In this document: positions 13,266 to 21,364 of the stretch, in pieces
Layout of the letters: each line of letters starts with the position of its first letter
Position numbering within the stretch: position 1 is the stretch's first letter
Source of the DNA: Izhakiella capsodis
GTDB lineage: Bacteria > Pseudomonadota > Gammaproteobacteria > Enterobacterales > Enterobacteriaceae
Length of the DNA: 27,411 bases
Assembly: GCF_900115045.1 (NCBI RefSeq)
Contig: NZ_FOVC01000016.1
Coordinates: 1 to 27,411, forward strand
Reading direction: 5' to 3'
Notes under the pieces: model-generated
What the model was told of the DNA's origin: nothing
The model's database searches: none
The model's input: only the letters and a program-made list of their open reading frames with translations
Translations under genes and position numbers: made by a program

Positions 13266-14660
13266 TTATGCTCCCGCGAAATTAGTGACATTCACATTGA
13301 ATGTAATCGACTCAAAGCCCCTCGACGGCGTAAGCACAGTACTGAGGCCGCCATATTTACCCTGGGCATAGTCCGAGGGGTTAAGGCTTGTGTAGCTCGC
13401 AAAAGGCACCGCGTTGATCACAGCACTGCCCGCAAATTGCCCTTTATTGTAGGCGTTGTTAAAGTCACTCTGGATCATGCTTTCACCCAGGGCCTGCCCA
13501 AGTATCAGGCCGTAACTTATCCCTGAGCGTAACGTTTTCAGCGCGCGGCGCTGTAGCCTGTCTATCCCCTGCTGATTGTAATAAAGCGGGTTGACGCTGG
13601 TGTTAGATCCGTTGATGATTTCATTTGCGATATCAAGCTCAAGATTGATGGCGCACCATGCGACGGCATACCAGTAATTAAAAGGGTTTCCGTCCAGCAT
13701 GTGCCCCGCTACCAGCATTTTATTGCTAAGTCCCCCTTCCGCGGCGGTGCCGATGTAATTAATGTTGTTTGCCTGCAACGTCTTTAGCAAAGCGCCATTG
13801 CCCGCCGCCGGATAAGCGGTCACGCCGTACATAAAGCGCCACGCCATCGGAGGCGTCATATTTGATGAACCCGGATCGTTGGATAAAGCAGACTGGAAAG
13901 GGGCAGCCATCGAAAATTCAGTGGCGCTTATGCCTGGGGCTTCGACGCCTGCAAATACATTTGGATATTTTTCCGAGGCCCATGCCTCCCAGGTCGCGGT
14001 TGTCGTAGTAACAAAGAATTTAACCAGCGATCCGGCTGACGTGTAATTGTTCACCAGCGCGCGGAAGGTTGATTCCGTGTCCCACTCCCGCGGCGTCAGA
14101 TATGAAAAAAACTTCTGGTAGGTATTGCCGAGTGAGGTATCTTCACTGATGAATGTACCGAGCGTTTTCACTGCGGCCGGTACGCTTAGCTCACCGAGTT
14201 CCAGAACATAAACTGCACGTCCTGAACCCTGCGCCCAGTATGTTGCGCTCATCTGCTGTATTTCACCCGCGGCGACTGAGGAGACGGTGCCCGTTGTGGT
14301 TGCGGTCCCCGGATCAACGCTCAGAGCATAGGTAAGAGTCTTATCCCCCGTCACGGTCGACGTAAACGCCCCGTTATAGCCAGCGGGGGTACTTCCCGCA
14401 ACGATGATCGGGACGTTATCGCCCTCCGGCCATCCGTGCGCCTCCACCAGCGTGACGGTCACTATCCCCGTGGCCCAGGCGAGAGAAGATATAGCCTTAG
14501 CCGGGGCAAGAATCGCATTGATGTCCTCCGCTGAGGTCAAAAGCTGATAGCCGCCAGGCGCGAGGGTCGTCCCGCCTGTAGAAACCATCGCACCGGATTT
14601 AAGCAGAGCCGAAGGCCTGGGGGGATCGGTTACCGACACATTAATATTAACAATAGACAT
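13266..14660 (-). CDS. Contractile tail sheath protein (DUF3383)
   Basis: This 464-aa protein has the typical DUF3383 layout. The start MSIVNINVSVTDPPRPSALL forms the extended N-terminal arm, and YWAQGSGRAVYVLELGELSV leads into the core. The C-terminal LSTVLTPSRGFESITFNVNV is the part that in sheath proteins exchanges strands with neighbours. Residues about 56-130 form an extra beta module (IVTVTLVEAHGWPEG, GYNGAF, TLTYAL) resembling modules in the cement and J-like proteins here. The protein polymerises around the tube and contracts on infection. This gene makes the phage a myovirus. Confidence 0.93.
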   Translation of the reverse strand: MSIVNINVSVTDPPRPSALLKSGAMVSTGGTTLAPGGYQLLTSAEDINAILAPAKAISSLAWATGIVTVTLVEAHGWPEGDNVPIIVAGSTPAGYNGAFTSTVTGDKTLTYALSVDPGTATTTGTVSSVAAGEIQQMSATYWAQGSGRAVYVLELGELSVPAAVKTLGTFISEDTSLGNTYQKFFSYLTPREWDTESTFRALVNNYTSAGSLVKFFVTTTTATWEAWASEKYPNVFAGVEAPGISATEFSMAAPFQSALSNDPGSSNMTPPMAWRFMYGVTAYPAAGNGALLKTLQANNINYIGTAAEGGLSNKMLVAGHMLDGNPFNYWYAVAWCAINLELDIANEIINGSNTSVNPLYYNQQGIDRLQRRALKTLRSGISYGLILGQALGESMIQSDFNNAYNKGQFAGSAVINAVPFASYTSLNPSDYAQGKYGGLSTVLTPSRGFESITFNVNVTNFAGA

Positions 14661-14664
14661 TGCG

Positions 14665-15603
14665 TTATTTCTCCGGGAATAAAGACGGAATTGCAGATAT
14701 GATCAGTCCACGGGATAGGTTTCTCATCCGCTGCTGATAGTAATTAATTCTGAATTTGACAGTTTTCCGTTGCGCGAGAATATTCAGCTCGTTCTGCGTA
14801 ACGCGCTCATCCTGCACGACGGGGGTATTCATTACTCCCATTTCCGCTGTGTCGCTCAGCGTGTAGTCCTGGATATAGCTTAAAAAATCCTGCACGAGCG
14901 CGTTACGCAGGCCGGTAACAGCCAGCGTTACATCTTCGGAAACCAGCTGATATTGGTTCTGATTCTCGTCAAGAAAGAAGGCCCCCGCGATTGGCGCGGT
15001 ATTACTGCATTTAACTGTCGCGTACGGCGGCGACAGATTTTGTAGCGCCAGCATTGCCGGATACATTGGCATAAACTTATTAAGTGCCAACCAGATCGGC
15101 AACGAGTTAGATACCACCACATCATTGAGATCGATATCTGCGGCAGAATTGATAATCTGCGATCGCATGTGAGGATAAATCGCTTCGCCGGTGTAGTGAT
15201 AAAGGTTCGCGGGTTCATTCAGTCCCGTACGGCGCGAAAAAGAGAACTGAATGCCGAAAAACTCGCCGATATAGAGCACATCAGAACCGATATCGTTAAA
15301 CGGATCGATATCCGCCTGCGCTGTGAATGTCACTACGTTACGATCGTATAACTGCTCGTCATTCTGTATAGATTCAGTCGTCAGATGCAGATAACCCTTA
15401 ACGCTGATTGTGTCTGGATCGCTGCTTTCCCCCTCGTCAAGCAGAGAGGCTTTAATCCAGAACACGAAACCATCAAGCGGTAAAACTTTGCGAATATATT
15501 TGGTAAAAGTCACGTTCTGAAACTGACTCAGGTCATCAAGACCCGTCGTCAGTATGGCGTTTAACTCTGTTTTTGCGGTACTAAACTCACTCAGGGAAGG
15601 CAT
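14665..15603 (-). CDS. Conserved structural protein upstream of the sheath
   Basis: This 312-aa protein begins MPSLSEFSTAKTELNAILTT. It has an alpha/beta N-terminal half (VLPLDGFVFWIKASLLDEG, then VKGYLHLTTESIQNDEQLYD), a middle with GEFFGIQFSFSRRTGLNEPA, and a C-terminus of QRKTVKFRINYYQQRMRNLS. Located between neck genes and the sheath, it is probably a neck or tail-completion component. I do not recognise a named domain, so the role is inferred from position alone. It overlaps the preceding gene by 17 nt. Confidence 0.6.
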   Translation of the reverse strand: MPSLSEFSTAKTELNAILTTGLDDLSQFQNVTFTKYIRKVLPLDGFVFWIKASLLDEGESSDPDTISVKGYLHLTTESIQNDEQLYDRNVVTFTAQADIDPFNDIGSDVLYIGEFFGIQFSFSRRTGLNEPANLYHYTGEAIYPHMRSQIINSAADIDLNDVVVSNSLPIWLALNKFMPMYPAMLALQNLSPPYATVKCSNTAPIAGAFFLDENQNQYQLVSEDVTLAVTGLRNALVQDFLSYIQDYTLSDTAEMGVMNTPVVQDERVTQNELNILAQRKTVKFRINYYQQRMRNLSRGLIISAIPSLFPEK

Positions 15604-16021
15604 TGAGCACCCCGCTTACCCAGGCGCGCATAGAAGCCTGATAGGTTCCGGTATCGATAAATGAAGGCCGCGGGTTGCCTTTCTTGTGTTTGAAGCGTTT
15701 AGAAATTCCGAGCAACGCGCGGCGCGTGGGTACGCCCGGCAAGCCGTTCATTTCTTCGTTATCAAGAAAAGCGACAAACAGGTTGTGAATATGCGACATT
15801 GATTCCGCAAGCGGATCGCGGTTCGCGGATGCCCCCGCCAGCAAATTTTCAAGTCCGGCTGCCATGTCTTTCGTTATCAGATCAGCGATATCGTTTTTGT
15901 GACGATCGAAGAACGTCTGCATGATGCGGTACTTAGACTCAAGATATCCCGCGACGTCGCCGGTAGTCGTGTTCTCATCTTCGTAGGGAATATCAATAAC
16001 GCCGAGATGAAAAGTAATCAT
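15587..16021 (-). CDS. Neck/head-tail completion protein (gp10-like position)
   Basis: This 144-aa protein starts at ATG 16021 (MITFHLGVIDIPYEDENTTT), overlapping the DUF4054 stop as ATGA; the longer frame starting further upstream would read far into that gene. The C-terminal PSFIDTGTYQASMRAWVSGV resembles the end of HK97 gp10/Mu gpG-type completion proteins, where a conserved 'DTG' precedes the last helix. It probably acts in joining head and tail. The similarity is by eye and weak. Confidence 0.6.
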   Translation of the reverse strand: MITFHLGVIDIPYEDENTTTGDVAGYLESKYRIMQTFFDRHKNDIADLITKDMAAGLENLLAGASANRDPLAESMSHIHNLFVAFLDNEEMNGLPGVPTRRALLGISKRFKHKKGNPRPSFIDTGTYQASMRAWVSGVLNAFPE

Positions 16022-16446
16022 GACAACCCCCACAGGCTTCCGAATTGTTGAGCGATCATCAGGTAGCGGCGGCCCCACGGATCTTGCAGCATTTGTAAAT
16101 CCGATAGCGATAAATCTTTAAAAAAATCCGGGGCAAGTCGCTGGGCACTGGTTGCGTTATCCGACGCCCCGGTTATCACCCCGGATTTAAAATCATTCAG
16201 TCCTTTAGCGCTCCTCAACTTCGCCAGCACGGGTTCAGTTCCGTAGTTGACGAGAAAAGACGCCGCGAGGTTGTAGACGGCGCTGGCATACAGGATTGGC
16301 ATAACCGTTTCAATTTCACGATTAACCCACTCCACCGCGCCGCTGTACGCTGCCGTAAGAGACCCGGACGCGTCCGGGATATCGTCTGCCGTAATGCCCA
16401 TTTCAGTGCGAACGAATCCGATAAAACCGGCCACGCTGATCGTCAT
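16018..16446 (-). CDS. Head-tail adaptor, DUF4054-like
   Basis: This 142-aa protein begins MTISVAGFIGFVRTEMGITA and consists of helices with ILYASAVYNLAASFLVNYGT and a C-terminal LQMLQDPWGRRYLMIAQQFG. This helical pattern and the tail-end 'PWGRRY' segment fit DUF4054 adaptors that sit below the portal in phages of this type. ATG 16446 overlaps the previous stop by 4 nt. Confidence 0.72.
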   Translation of the reverse strand: MTISVAGFIGFVRTEMGITADDIPDASGSLTAAYSGAVEWVNREIETVMPILYASAVYNLAASFLVNYGTEPVLAKLRSAKGLNDFKSGVITGASDNATSAQRLAPDFFKDLSLSDLQMLQDPWGRRYLMIAQQFGSLWGLS

Positions 16447-16925
16447 TTTTTCCGGCTCCCGGATTTGGGCGTCACTATCTTTTCGTTAATATCTGATACG
16501 TCGTCTCCGTCATCCCTGCCCTTAGTTCGCTCTGCGCTAAACTCCATCTCCCCGGAATATCCGGTGCCACTTTCGCGTAACGTGCTGTCCAGTGCGGCAA
16601 CAGAAGCCTGCCGGCGGTTGTGAGCCTCACGCGTAAGATGATGATCGTTATCACGTAGCGTTTTTTCGATGACTGCCGACGAAACGGGCTTATTAATGCT
16701 GTAGCACAAGCCAATAAACGCTTTACTCTGATCTATTCTGCTGGAGTCTACTAACCCGTATGCCTGATGATGTTGAATAACTGCGTCAATTTCATCGGAG
16801 GAGCCGTCAAGTACCTGCATCTGGCCCCCGTGCGGTATGGGGATCTGGCGCAGGCGACCCGTTTCCAGCATGCGGAAAGTAAAAACGTGGCGTTGCTTAG
16901 TCGTATTAGCGATGTAAAGTTTCAT
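16443..16925 (-). CDS. Hypothetical head-neck protein
   Basis: This 160-aa protein has a beta-rich N-terminus (MKLYIANTTKQRHVFTFRML, then IPIPHGGQMQVLDGSSDEID) and a helical middle. The charged, probably disordered tail ends VTPKSGSRKK. Its ribosome binding site (GGGG, 16932-16935) directly follows the T-run of the terminator after the capsid gene, so it is the first gene of the neck-tail segment. A protein of similar kind follows the capsid gene in related DUF2184/DUF3383 phages. No function is visible. Confidence 0.55.
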   Translation of the reverse strand: MKLYIANTTKQRHVFTFRMLETGRLRQIPIPHGGQMQVLDGSSDEIDAVIQHHQAYGLVDSSRIDQSKAFIGLCYSINKPVSSAVIEKTLRDNDHHLTREAHNRRQASVAALDSTLRESGTGYSGEMEFSAERTKGRDDGDDVSDINEKIVTPKSGSRKK

Positions 16926-16937
16926 TGTTTACCCCAC

Positions 16938-16972
16938 AAAAAAAAACCTCCGCGGAGTTTCCTCGGCGGAGG
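16938..16972 (-). terminator. Terminator after the major capsid gene
   Basis: On the minus strand CCTCCGC (16972-16966) pairs with GCGGAGG (16953-16947), followed by nine T (16946-16938). It lies 20 nt after the capsid stop and immediately before the ribosome binding site of the neck gene. It should reduce, but cannot abolish, transcription into the tail genes. Confidence 0.85.
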
Positions 16973-16992
16973 CTTGTTTAATTCTCAATAGA

Positions 16993-18024
16993 TCAGGCGC
17001 TGTATTTCATCGAAAGGACGGTTATGGCTTCCGGGCGCACAGCCCAGCCCGATGTTGAGCGCATTTCTGACAGCACATCAACCGCGCCGCCGGGGATAGG
17101 GGTCGGAATTTCACGCGGTGCCGCCATGTCGCAGAACATCAGCGCGTTAGCCGCGAGAGACGGGGACAACCTGGCAAATTCGTTAGCATTCACCGTTGAA
17201 TTGGTCATCGGCACCTCAACCTCGGGAACCGTAATAATCACGGCATCGGTATTCCCCGCACCCGCGCCGATAAGCGTATCGTCATATACCCAGTCAACCC
17301 GAACGTTAGCACCTTTAAGCACCTCTTCTACCATGTTACCCACGGTATCAGTACCGCCGCCGGGGCGCTGATAAGATGTCAGTTGAACAACTTGCTGAAT
17401 CTCCATCGCGCCCAGTACCCTTTGCGGGCCAAGTATTACTACACGCTGCTGGCGTCCGAGCTGCATCGTCCGGGTTAGCGCTGCCTGCACATGCCCGAGC
17501 AGATAGACCGCCATTTGTCCGTGATCGTACGATAATACCGTTGCGTTACCGCTGGTATCAGCGGGGAGAGTTTCCGTAGTCGCGCCAGCAGTATTCAGCA
17601 GCCCTTCGCCCTCTGCTGGATTCATGCCGTTCAGCAACGCGGATCGTAGCTGTTGAAAAATACCCTGACGCATACCTAAACGCTGTGCTTCCGGTAATGC
17701 GATATTCCAGTTCCCGGCCGCCGCCATATCGTGATGATCATAAATTCCGCGACAACGAAAAAGATAGGTAGGTGTAGATATCATTCGGGTTTCAAGTGCC
17801 ACGCTGGGAAGCTGATTTCCATTTCCCGACTGGCTTGATGTGACCTGCGTGCGGATATCAAGACGGCGCAGATAAGCGTATTGATCGCCAACGCCGAGGC
17901 GTATTTGAGGATTGCCGCTGGCGATAGCTTCAAACGCGCCGGACGCCTGCTGATAGCCAATTATCATCTCCGGCGCGATATACGACGGATTGACAATAGT
18001 GTAACTGGGAGTGATTGCAGCCAT
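16993..18024 (-). CDS. Major capsid protein (DUF2184)
   Basis: This 343-aa protein begins MAAITPSYTIVNPSYIAPEM. It contains DIRTQVTSSQSGNGNQLPSV, RCRGIYDHHDMAAAGNWNIA and the C-terminal GGAVDVLSEMRSTSGWAVRP followed by EAITVLSMKYSA. This is the layout of DUF2184 capsid proteins. The terminator after its stop and the GGAG ribosome binding site 11 nt upstream suit a highly expressed gene. No separate scaffold gene is visible; the coiled-coil region of the protein at 18914-20530 may fill that role. Confidence 0.88.
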   Translation of the reverse strand: MAAITPSYTIVNPSYIAPEMIIGYQQASGAFEAIASGNPQIRLGVGDQYAYLRRLDIRTQVTSSQSGNGNQLPSVALETRMISTPTYLFRCRGIYDHHDMAAAGNWNIALPEAQRLGMRQGIFQQLRSALLNGMNPAEGEGLLNTAGATTETLPADTSGNATVLSYDHGQMAVYLLGHVQAALTRTMQLGRQQRVVILGPQRVLGAMEIQQVVQLTSYQRPGGGTDTVGNMVEEVLKGANVRVDWVYDDTLIGAGAGNTDAVIITVPEVEVPMTNSTVNANEFARLSPSLAANALMFCDMAAPREIPTPIPGGAVDVLSEMRSTSGWAVRPEAITVLSMKYSA

Positions 18025-18040
18025 TTAATTTTGCTCCGGA

Positions 18041-18901
18041 TTATAATAAGACAAGCGCGCAGCTGTCTTCGTTTTTCCACGTCAGAAAGCCCTTCACGCT
18101 GTCATAACTGACGGTCTTTGAGTTACCCGATTCAATAGCGATCAGTTTCACGGGCAATGCAATATCAGTGAGCGCTACGGCACCCATATTTCCTTGCGTA
18201 GTCGCAGGGCCGGACGGGGTCCCCACAGGGGTATAAGTGAACGAGGTAGTAGTGGGCGCTGACAAAACGATCACAGTACCGTTGTACGCTTCAGGGGCCA
18301 CACCGCTTATTTTTACGTACTGTCCTGCTACCAGCCCGTGCGCGGATGCCGTAGTCGCTTTAGCAACGCCATCTTCATAGCTAATCGCCGTTGTAGCGAT
18401 ATCAGCGCCTGAAAATCCGGCGGATGCTGCGGTTGTCAGCTGACTGTTAACAAAATCCCACGCCAACGGCGTTTTTACCGATGCCCCGGCTGTACCCAGC
18501 GCAACCACCTCCGGAGAAGCTTTTAGCGGCACGCGCATATTCGAGCCAAGCCGATAGTAAGAAACGCTCATGCCTGACGCATACAGCGGCACCGGTGACT
18601 GAGGCGTGGTAAGCCCGTTATGCGCCTGATTGAATACTGTGAAACCTTCAATTTCCGACAGAGATACCGCTCTGCGAATTGTTGACCCTCGCGGGCTGGA
18701 ATTTGTCCCGGGCAAATTTTCGGCAACGGGTAGCCCGCCCCACAGCGGCTGTGTCTCGTTTTCCGCTACCGTTCCCGCCGCAAGATTGAAGCGGTTTGCG
18801 GGGTCGTCCAGCGCTACGCCCTGGATGTACCCGTCAGACTGCACACCAAAAGAACCGAGGGCGTTAGTTGTCGCCATCGGATTAAGAGATAAACTTGCCA
18901 T
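18041..18901 (-). CDS. Capsid cement/decoration protein with a beta module
   Basis: This 286-aa protein lies directly upstream of the capsid gene, the usual site for a cement or decoration protein. The N-terminal part (DGYIQGVALDDPANRFNLAA and ETQPLWGGLPVAENLPGTNS) and the C-terminal SVKGFLTWKNEDSCALVLL look like one structural domain. It is interrupted at about 170-240 by a beta-rich module (ASAHGLVAGQYVKISGV, AYNGT, SFTYTPVG) that recurs in the sheath and J-like proteins. Such modules face outwards in virions and may bind surfaces. The cement role is inferred from context. Confidence 0.72.
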   Translation of the reverse strand: MASLSLNPMATTNALGSFGVQSDGYIQGVALDDPANRFNLAAGTVAENETQPLWGGLPVAENLPGTNSSPRGSTIRRAVSLSEIEGFTVFNQAHNGLTTPQSPVPLYASGMSVSYYRLGSNMRVPLKASPEVVALGTAGASVKTPLAWDFVNSQLTTAASAGFSGADIATTAISYEDGVAKATTASAHGLVAGQYVKISGVAPEAYNGTVIVLSAPTTTSFTYTPVGTPSGPATTQGNMGAVALTDIALPVKLIAIESGNSKTVSYDSVKGFLTWKNEDSCALVLL

Positions 18902-18913
18902 TAATTACTCCTT

Positions 18914-20530
18914 TTAAGCCTGGTTATTAAATCCGGTGACCTGACGCTTACCCGCTTTGAAGGGTGCCCATGCTGCTGACGGATCGCCCTCAAACGTACT
19001 AATCTGACGCCCTGTTGCATCCGCGCGTTTTATTTCGCGCAGTGTGCCGGGTGCGACAGACAAACTCGCTGATTTCTGTGCGTCGGCGTAGATCTGCTTC
19101 TCAGCAAATCCCAGCAGTGCGGAATCGGCGATTGACGATAAATCCACGGTTTTAAAATCAGGGGAATGCTCCTGTAGTTGCACCATCAGCCGCCTGCGGT
19201 AAGCCAGCGGTTTTTCACCGGAGAGTGGGATCGGTGCGCGCTTCCCGAAACCTGAAAACACGCTATCGGCTTTTACCTGTGCGTCAGCCACTTCGTTACG
19301 CTCGGAGTCGCTTAGCTCAGTCGGAATGCGTGCGCGTAACTCCGCGATCTCATTGCGAAGCTGAGAATCTGCTTTCTCTTTTGCCAGGCGTTCAGCCTCT
19401 TCAGCATCTGCCTTTTCTTTGGCCTCCGCGTCGGCTTTTTCCTTGGCGCCCTTCTCTTCTGCGTCGGCCTTGGCTTCTTCTGCTTCTTTCGCCTCAGAAT
19501 CAGCTTTTTCCGCTTTCTCTTCCTTTTCTTTCGCTTCTGCATCGGCTTTGGCTTTTTCAGCCTCCGCGTCGGCTTTCGCTTCGCGTGCGTCCATGCACTT
19601 ATTAAACATCTGTACAAACTTTTCCTCGTCCATCTTTTCAGCCTCATTTGGAATGGAATCAGATTTAACACCAGTAGGGGCCAGGAGTTTGTCCCACACC
19701 CCCTGTTCACAAATTGCAACGTGGTCGAGCAGCTCAGGGGATGGCTCCACCAGTAGAGGCTGACCGTCGATCTCAATGATTGAATCGGGCACCTCAACAA
19801 ATTTGACGGTTGGGGAGGTGCTTAATTGCCGGGTCGCCATAATTTCGGCAGCCTCGGCGTCGTATACGCGCGCAATGGCCCACACCTCGCCATTATCAGC
19901 AACCCAGCTGTTGGTCAGGGTGCCGATAACGCGTTTTGCGAACTCATCACTATCGAGCGTATTTTTCTCGGGGTGCAGCCAGATTAGAGGTAACCCGGCC
20001 ACACGCTGGAGAAATTCGGGGGTGAGATAGTCATCCGGATTGCGAAAGGTCATCTGTTGGTCTGCGGAGCGCCAGGTAACCCCTGTTCCTGTCACCCGGA
20101 TGGCGAACATCCACATGTTGATAAAATACTGCGGGCTGCTTAATGTTCCGTCAGCGATAAGCGCGGCCACTTCGGTTTCGTTGAGCGATTGCCCTGACAA
20201 AACCTCTGCAAAGGGCTGATGCAACGGCTTCGGCAAATCGTCAATATGAAACCATCCAGCGCCAAGCGACTCGTCGTTAATTACTGCGTCAAACTGATCG
20301 GGCACGGTGGCGCGCAGCGTGAGATAATCACCGGAAACACTTTCCGGTGTCAGCGGGCCGTCGTACTGATAACCCACTTTCTCCTGTACTTCTCGCCGTG
20401 CTGCGTCTACAGCAAGCTCACCCGGCGCAACGTCGCCGCCGGGTATGCACCACATTCCATCGTCTGAGCGCTGGATCAGGAAGACGAACTCACCTTGACG
20501 AAACATTATCCCGCTGCCAGAAATAGCCAC
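18914..20530 (-). CDS. Nudix - DUF2213 - coiled-coil fusion (candidate maturation protease/scaffold)
   Basis: This 538-aa protein has three parts. Residues 1-110 form a Nudix-like domain with the box G32-x5-E38-x7-R46-E47-V48-x-E50-K51-x-G53; the last glutamate of the consensus is lysine (K51), so hydrolase activity is doubtful. Residues about 135-290 match DUF2213; H186 (WLHPEKN), S237/S239 (LSTSPTV) and D269-H270 are possible catalytic residues of a prohead-protease-like fold. Residues 313-400 form an extreme Ala/Glu/Lys/Asp coiled coil, followed by a C-terminal domain. A protease joined to a scaffold is common upstream of capsid genes, so this protein probably guides capsid assembly. The start is GTG with AGGAG about 10 nt upstream. 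Confidence 0.8.
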   Translation of the reverse strand: MAISGSGIMFRQGEFVFLIQRSDDGMWCIPGGDVAPGELAVDAARREVQEKVGYQYDGPLTPESVSGDYLTLRATVPDQFDAVINDESLGAGWFHIDDLPKPLHQPFAEVLSGQSLNETEVAALIADGTLSSPQYFINMWMFAIRVTGTGVTWRSADQQMTFRNPDDYLTPEFLQRVAGLPLIWLHPEKNTLDSDEFAKRVIGTLTNSWVADNGEVWAIARVYDAEAAEIMATRQLSTSPTVKFVEVPDSIIEIDGQPLLVEPSPELLDHVAICEQGVWDKLLAPTGVKSDSIPNEAEKMDEEKFVQMFNKCMDAREAKADAEAEKAKADAEAKEKEEKAEKADSEAKEAEEAKADAEEKGAKEKADAEAKEKADAEEAERLAKEKADSQLRNEIAELRARIPTELSDSERNEVADAQVKADSVFSGFGKRAPIPLSGEKPLAYRRRLMVQLQEHSPDFKTVDLSSIADSALLGFAEKQIYADAQKSASLSVAPGTLREIKRADATGRQISTFEGDPSAAWAPFKAGKRQVTGFNNQA

Positions 20531-20542
20531 GGATTAATGCTC

Positions 20543-21364
20543 CTATGCTGCTTTTAAGGACTCCAGAAATTGCTTACCTTTTTTAGTCAGCATTTCTTGA
20601 GGGATACTGCGAAGGTTGTAAATGTAGGTAACGTAACAGCGGCAAAAAACCTCTTCACCCGGCTGGGTAATTTCATCCAGATAGCCCGCATTGCCGGGTT
20701 TGATATAGCCTTTTTTCTGCGCCCAGTTGCCGCGGATAAGATATGTGAGTTGGTCCCGCTCTTTGTGGTCCCGCCGGTAGTCATATCCGGGCTGTCGCCA
20801 GTGGCTGTGCCAGACCGCGGCAATTGCGTTATTATCTGTTGCGATTACGTTATCGATATTAGCTATCAGCTTGTGATTCTGATCAATCATCACCCGACGC
20901 GCTTCAAAATCGACCTGCTCTGCACTTTTCTGGATGTGTTCCGCTGTTTTTAGCATCGCGCCTTGTACACCGCGTAGCGCTATCGAATCCGCAGGGGGGA
21001 TACTACTGGCCCACCCGCTGAACCGCGAGAGCGTCGTAGCAATCGCTTTTTGCCGGTTCAGCTTTATCAAATCAACGCTCGCTAATATTCGCCTGTCAAG
21101 CTCTGTTTTTAGTTTTGGCTCAATGTAGTTAAGTGTGAAACGGGAAACCCCGGGATGACGTTTCAGCGCTTTAGCGTGGCTGATCTGCATTTCATAGGTA
21201 TGCCGGAGGTGACGTGAAACCCTGTCGAGATAATCACTGGATGTCTCACCCTCCGCCGCGTCCCGGATAACGCTTTGCCAGCACTCCAGCTCTTCCCTGG
21301 ACGAATAGCCGTTTCGTAGGAAGTATCTGACGGCCTCCCTGACTTTTCGGGTAAAAGTTCTCAT
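20543..21364 (-). CDS. Minor head protein, phage head morphogenesis family
   Basis: This 273-aa protein belongs to the SPP1 gp7/Mu gpF-like head morphogenesis group. The N-terminal two thirds are helical and basic. The C-terminal third carries the family signature: an AAVWHSHWRQPGYDYRRDHK segment, then GYLDEITQPGEEVFCRCYVT with the CxC motif. The protein follows the portal directly (ATGA overlap), as usual for a minor head protein linked to the portal and to DNA ejection. Confidence 0.85.
   Translation of the reverse strand: MRTFTRKVREAVRYFLRNGYSSREELECWQSVIRDAAEGETSSDYLDRVSRHLRHTYEMQISHAKALKRHPGVSRFTLNYIEPKLKTELDRRILASVDLIKLNRQKAIATTLSRFSGWASSIPPADSIALRGVQGAMLKTAEHIQKSAEQVDFEARRVMIDQNHKLIANIDNVIATDNNAIAAVWHSHWRQPGYDYRRDHKERDQLTYLIRGNWAQKKGYIKPGNAGYLDEITQPGEEVFCRCYVTYIYNLRSIPQEMLTKKGKQFLESLKAA

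Noticed and set aside
19312..19800. Second frame in the coiled-coil region, rich in Lys/Arg
   Set aside because: It is produced by the repetitive Ala/Glu/Lys codons of the main frame and has no start signal.
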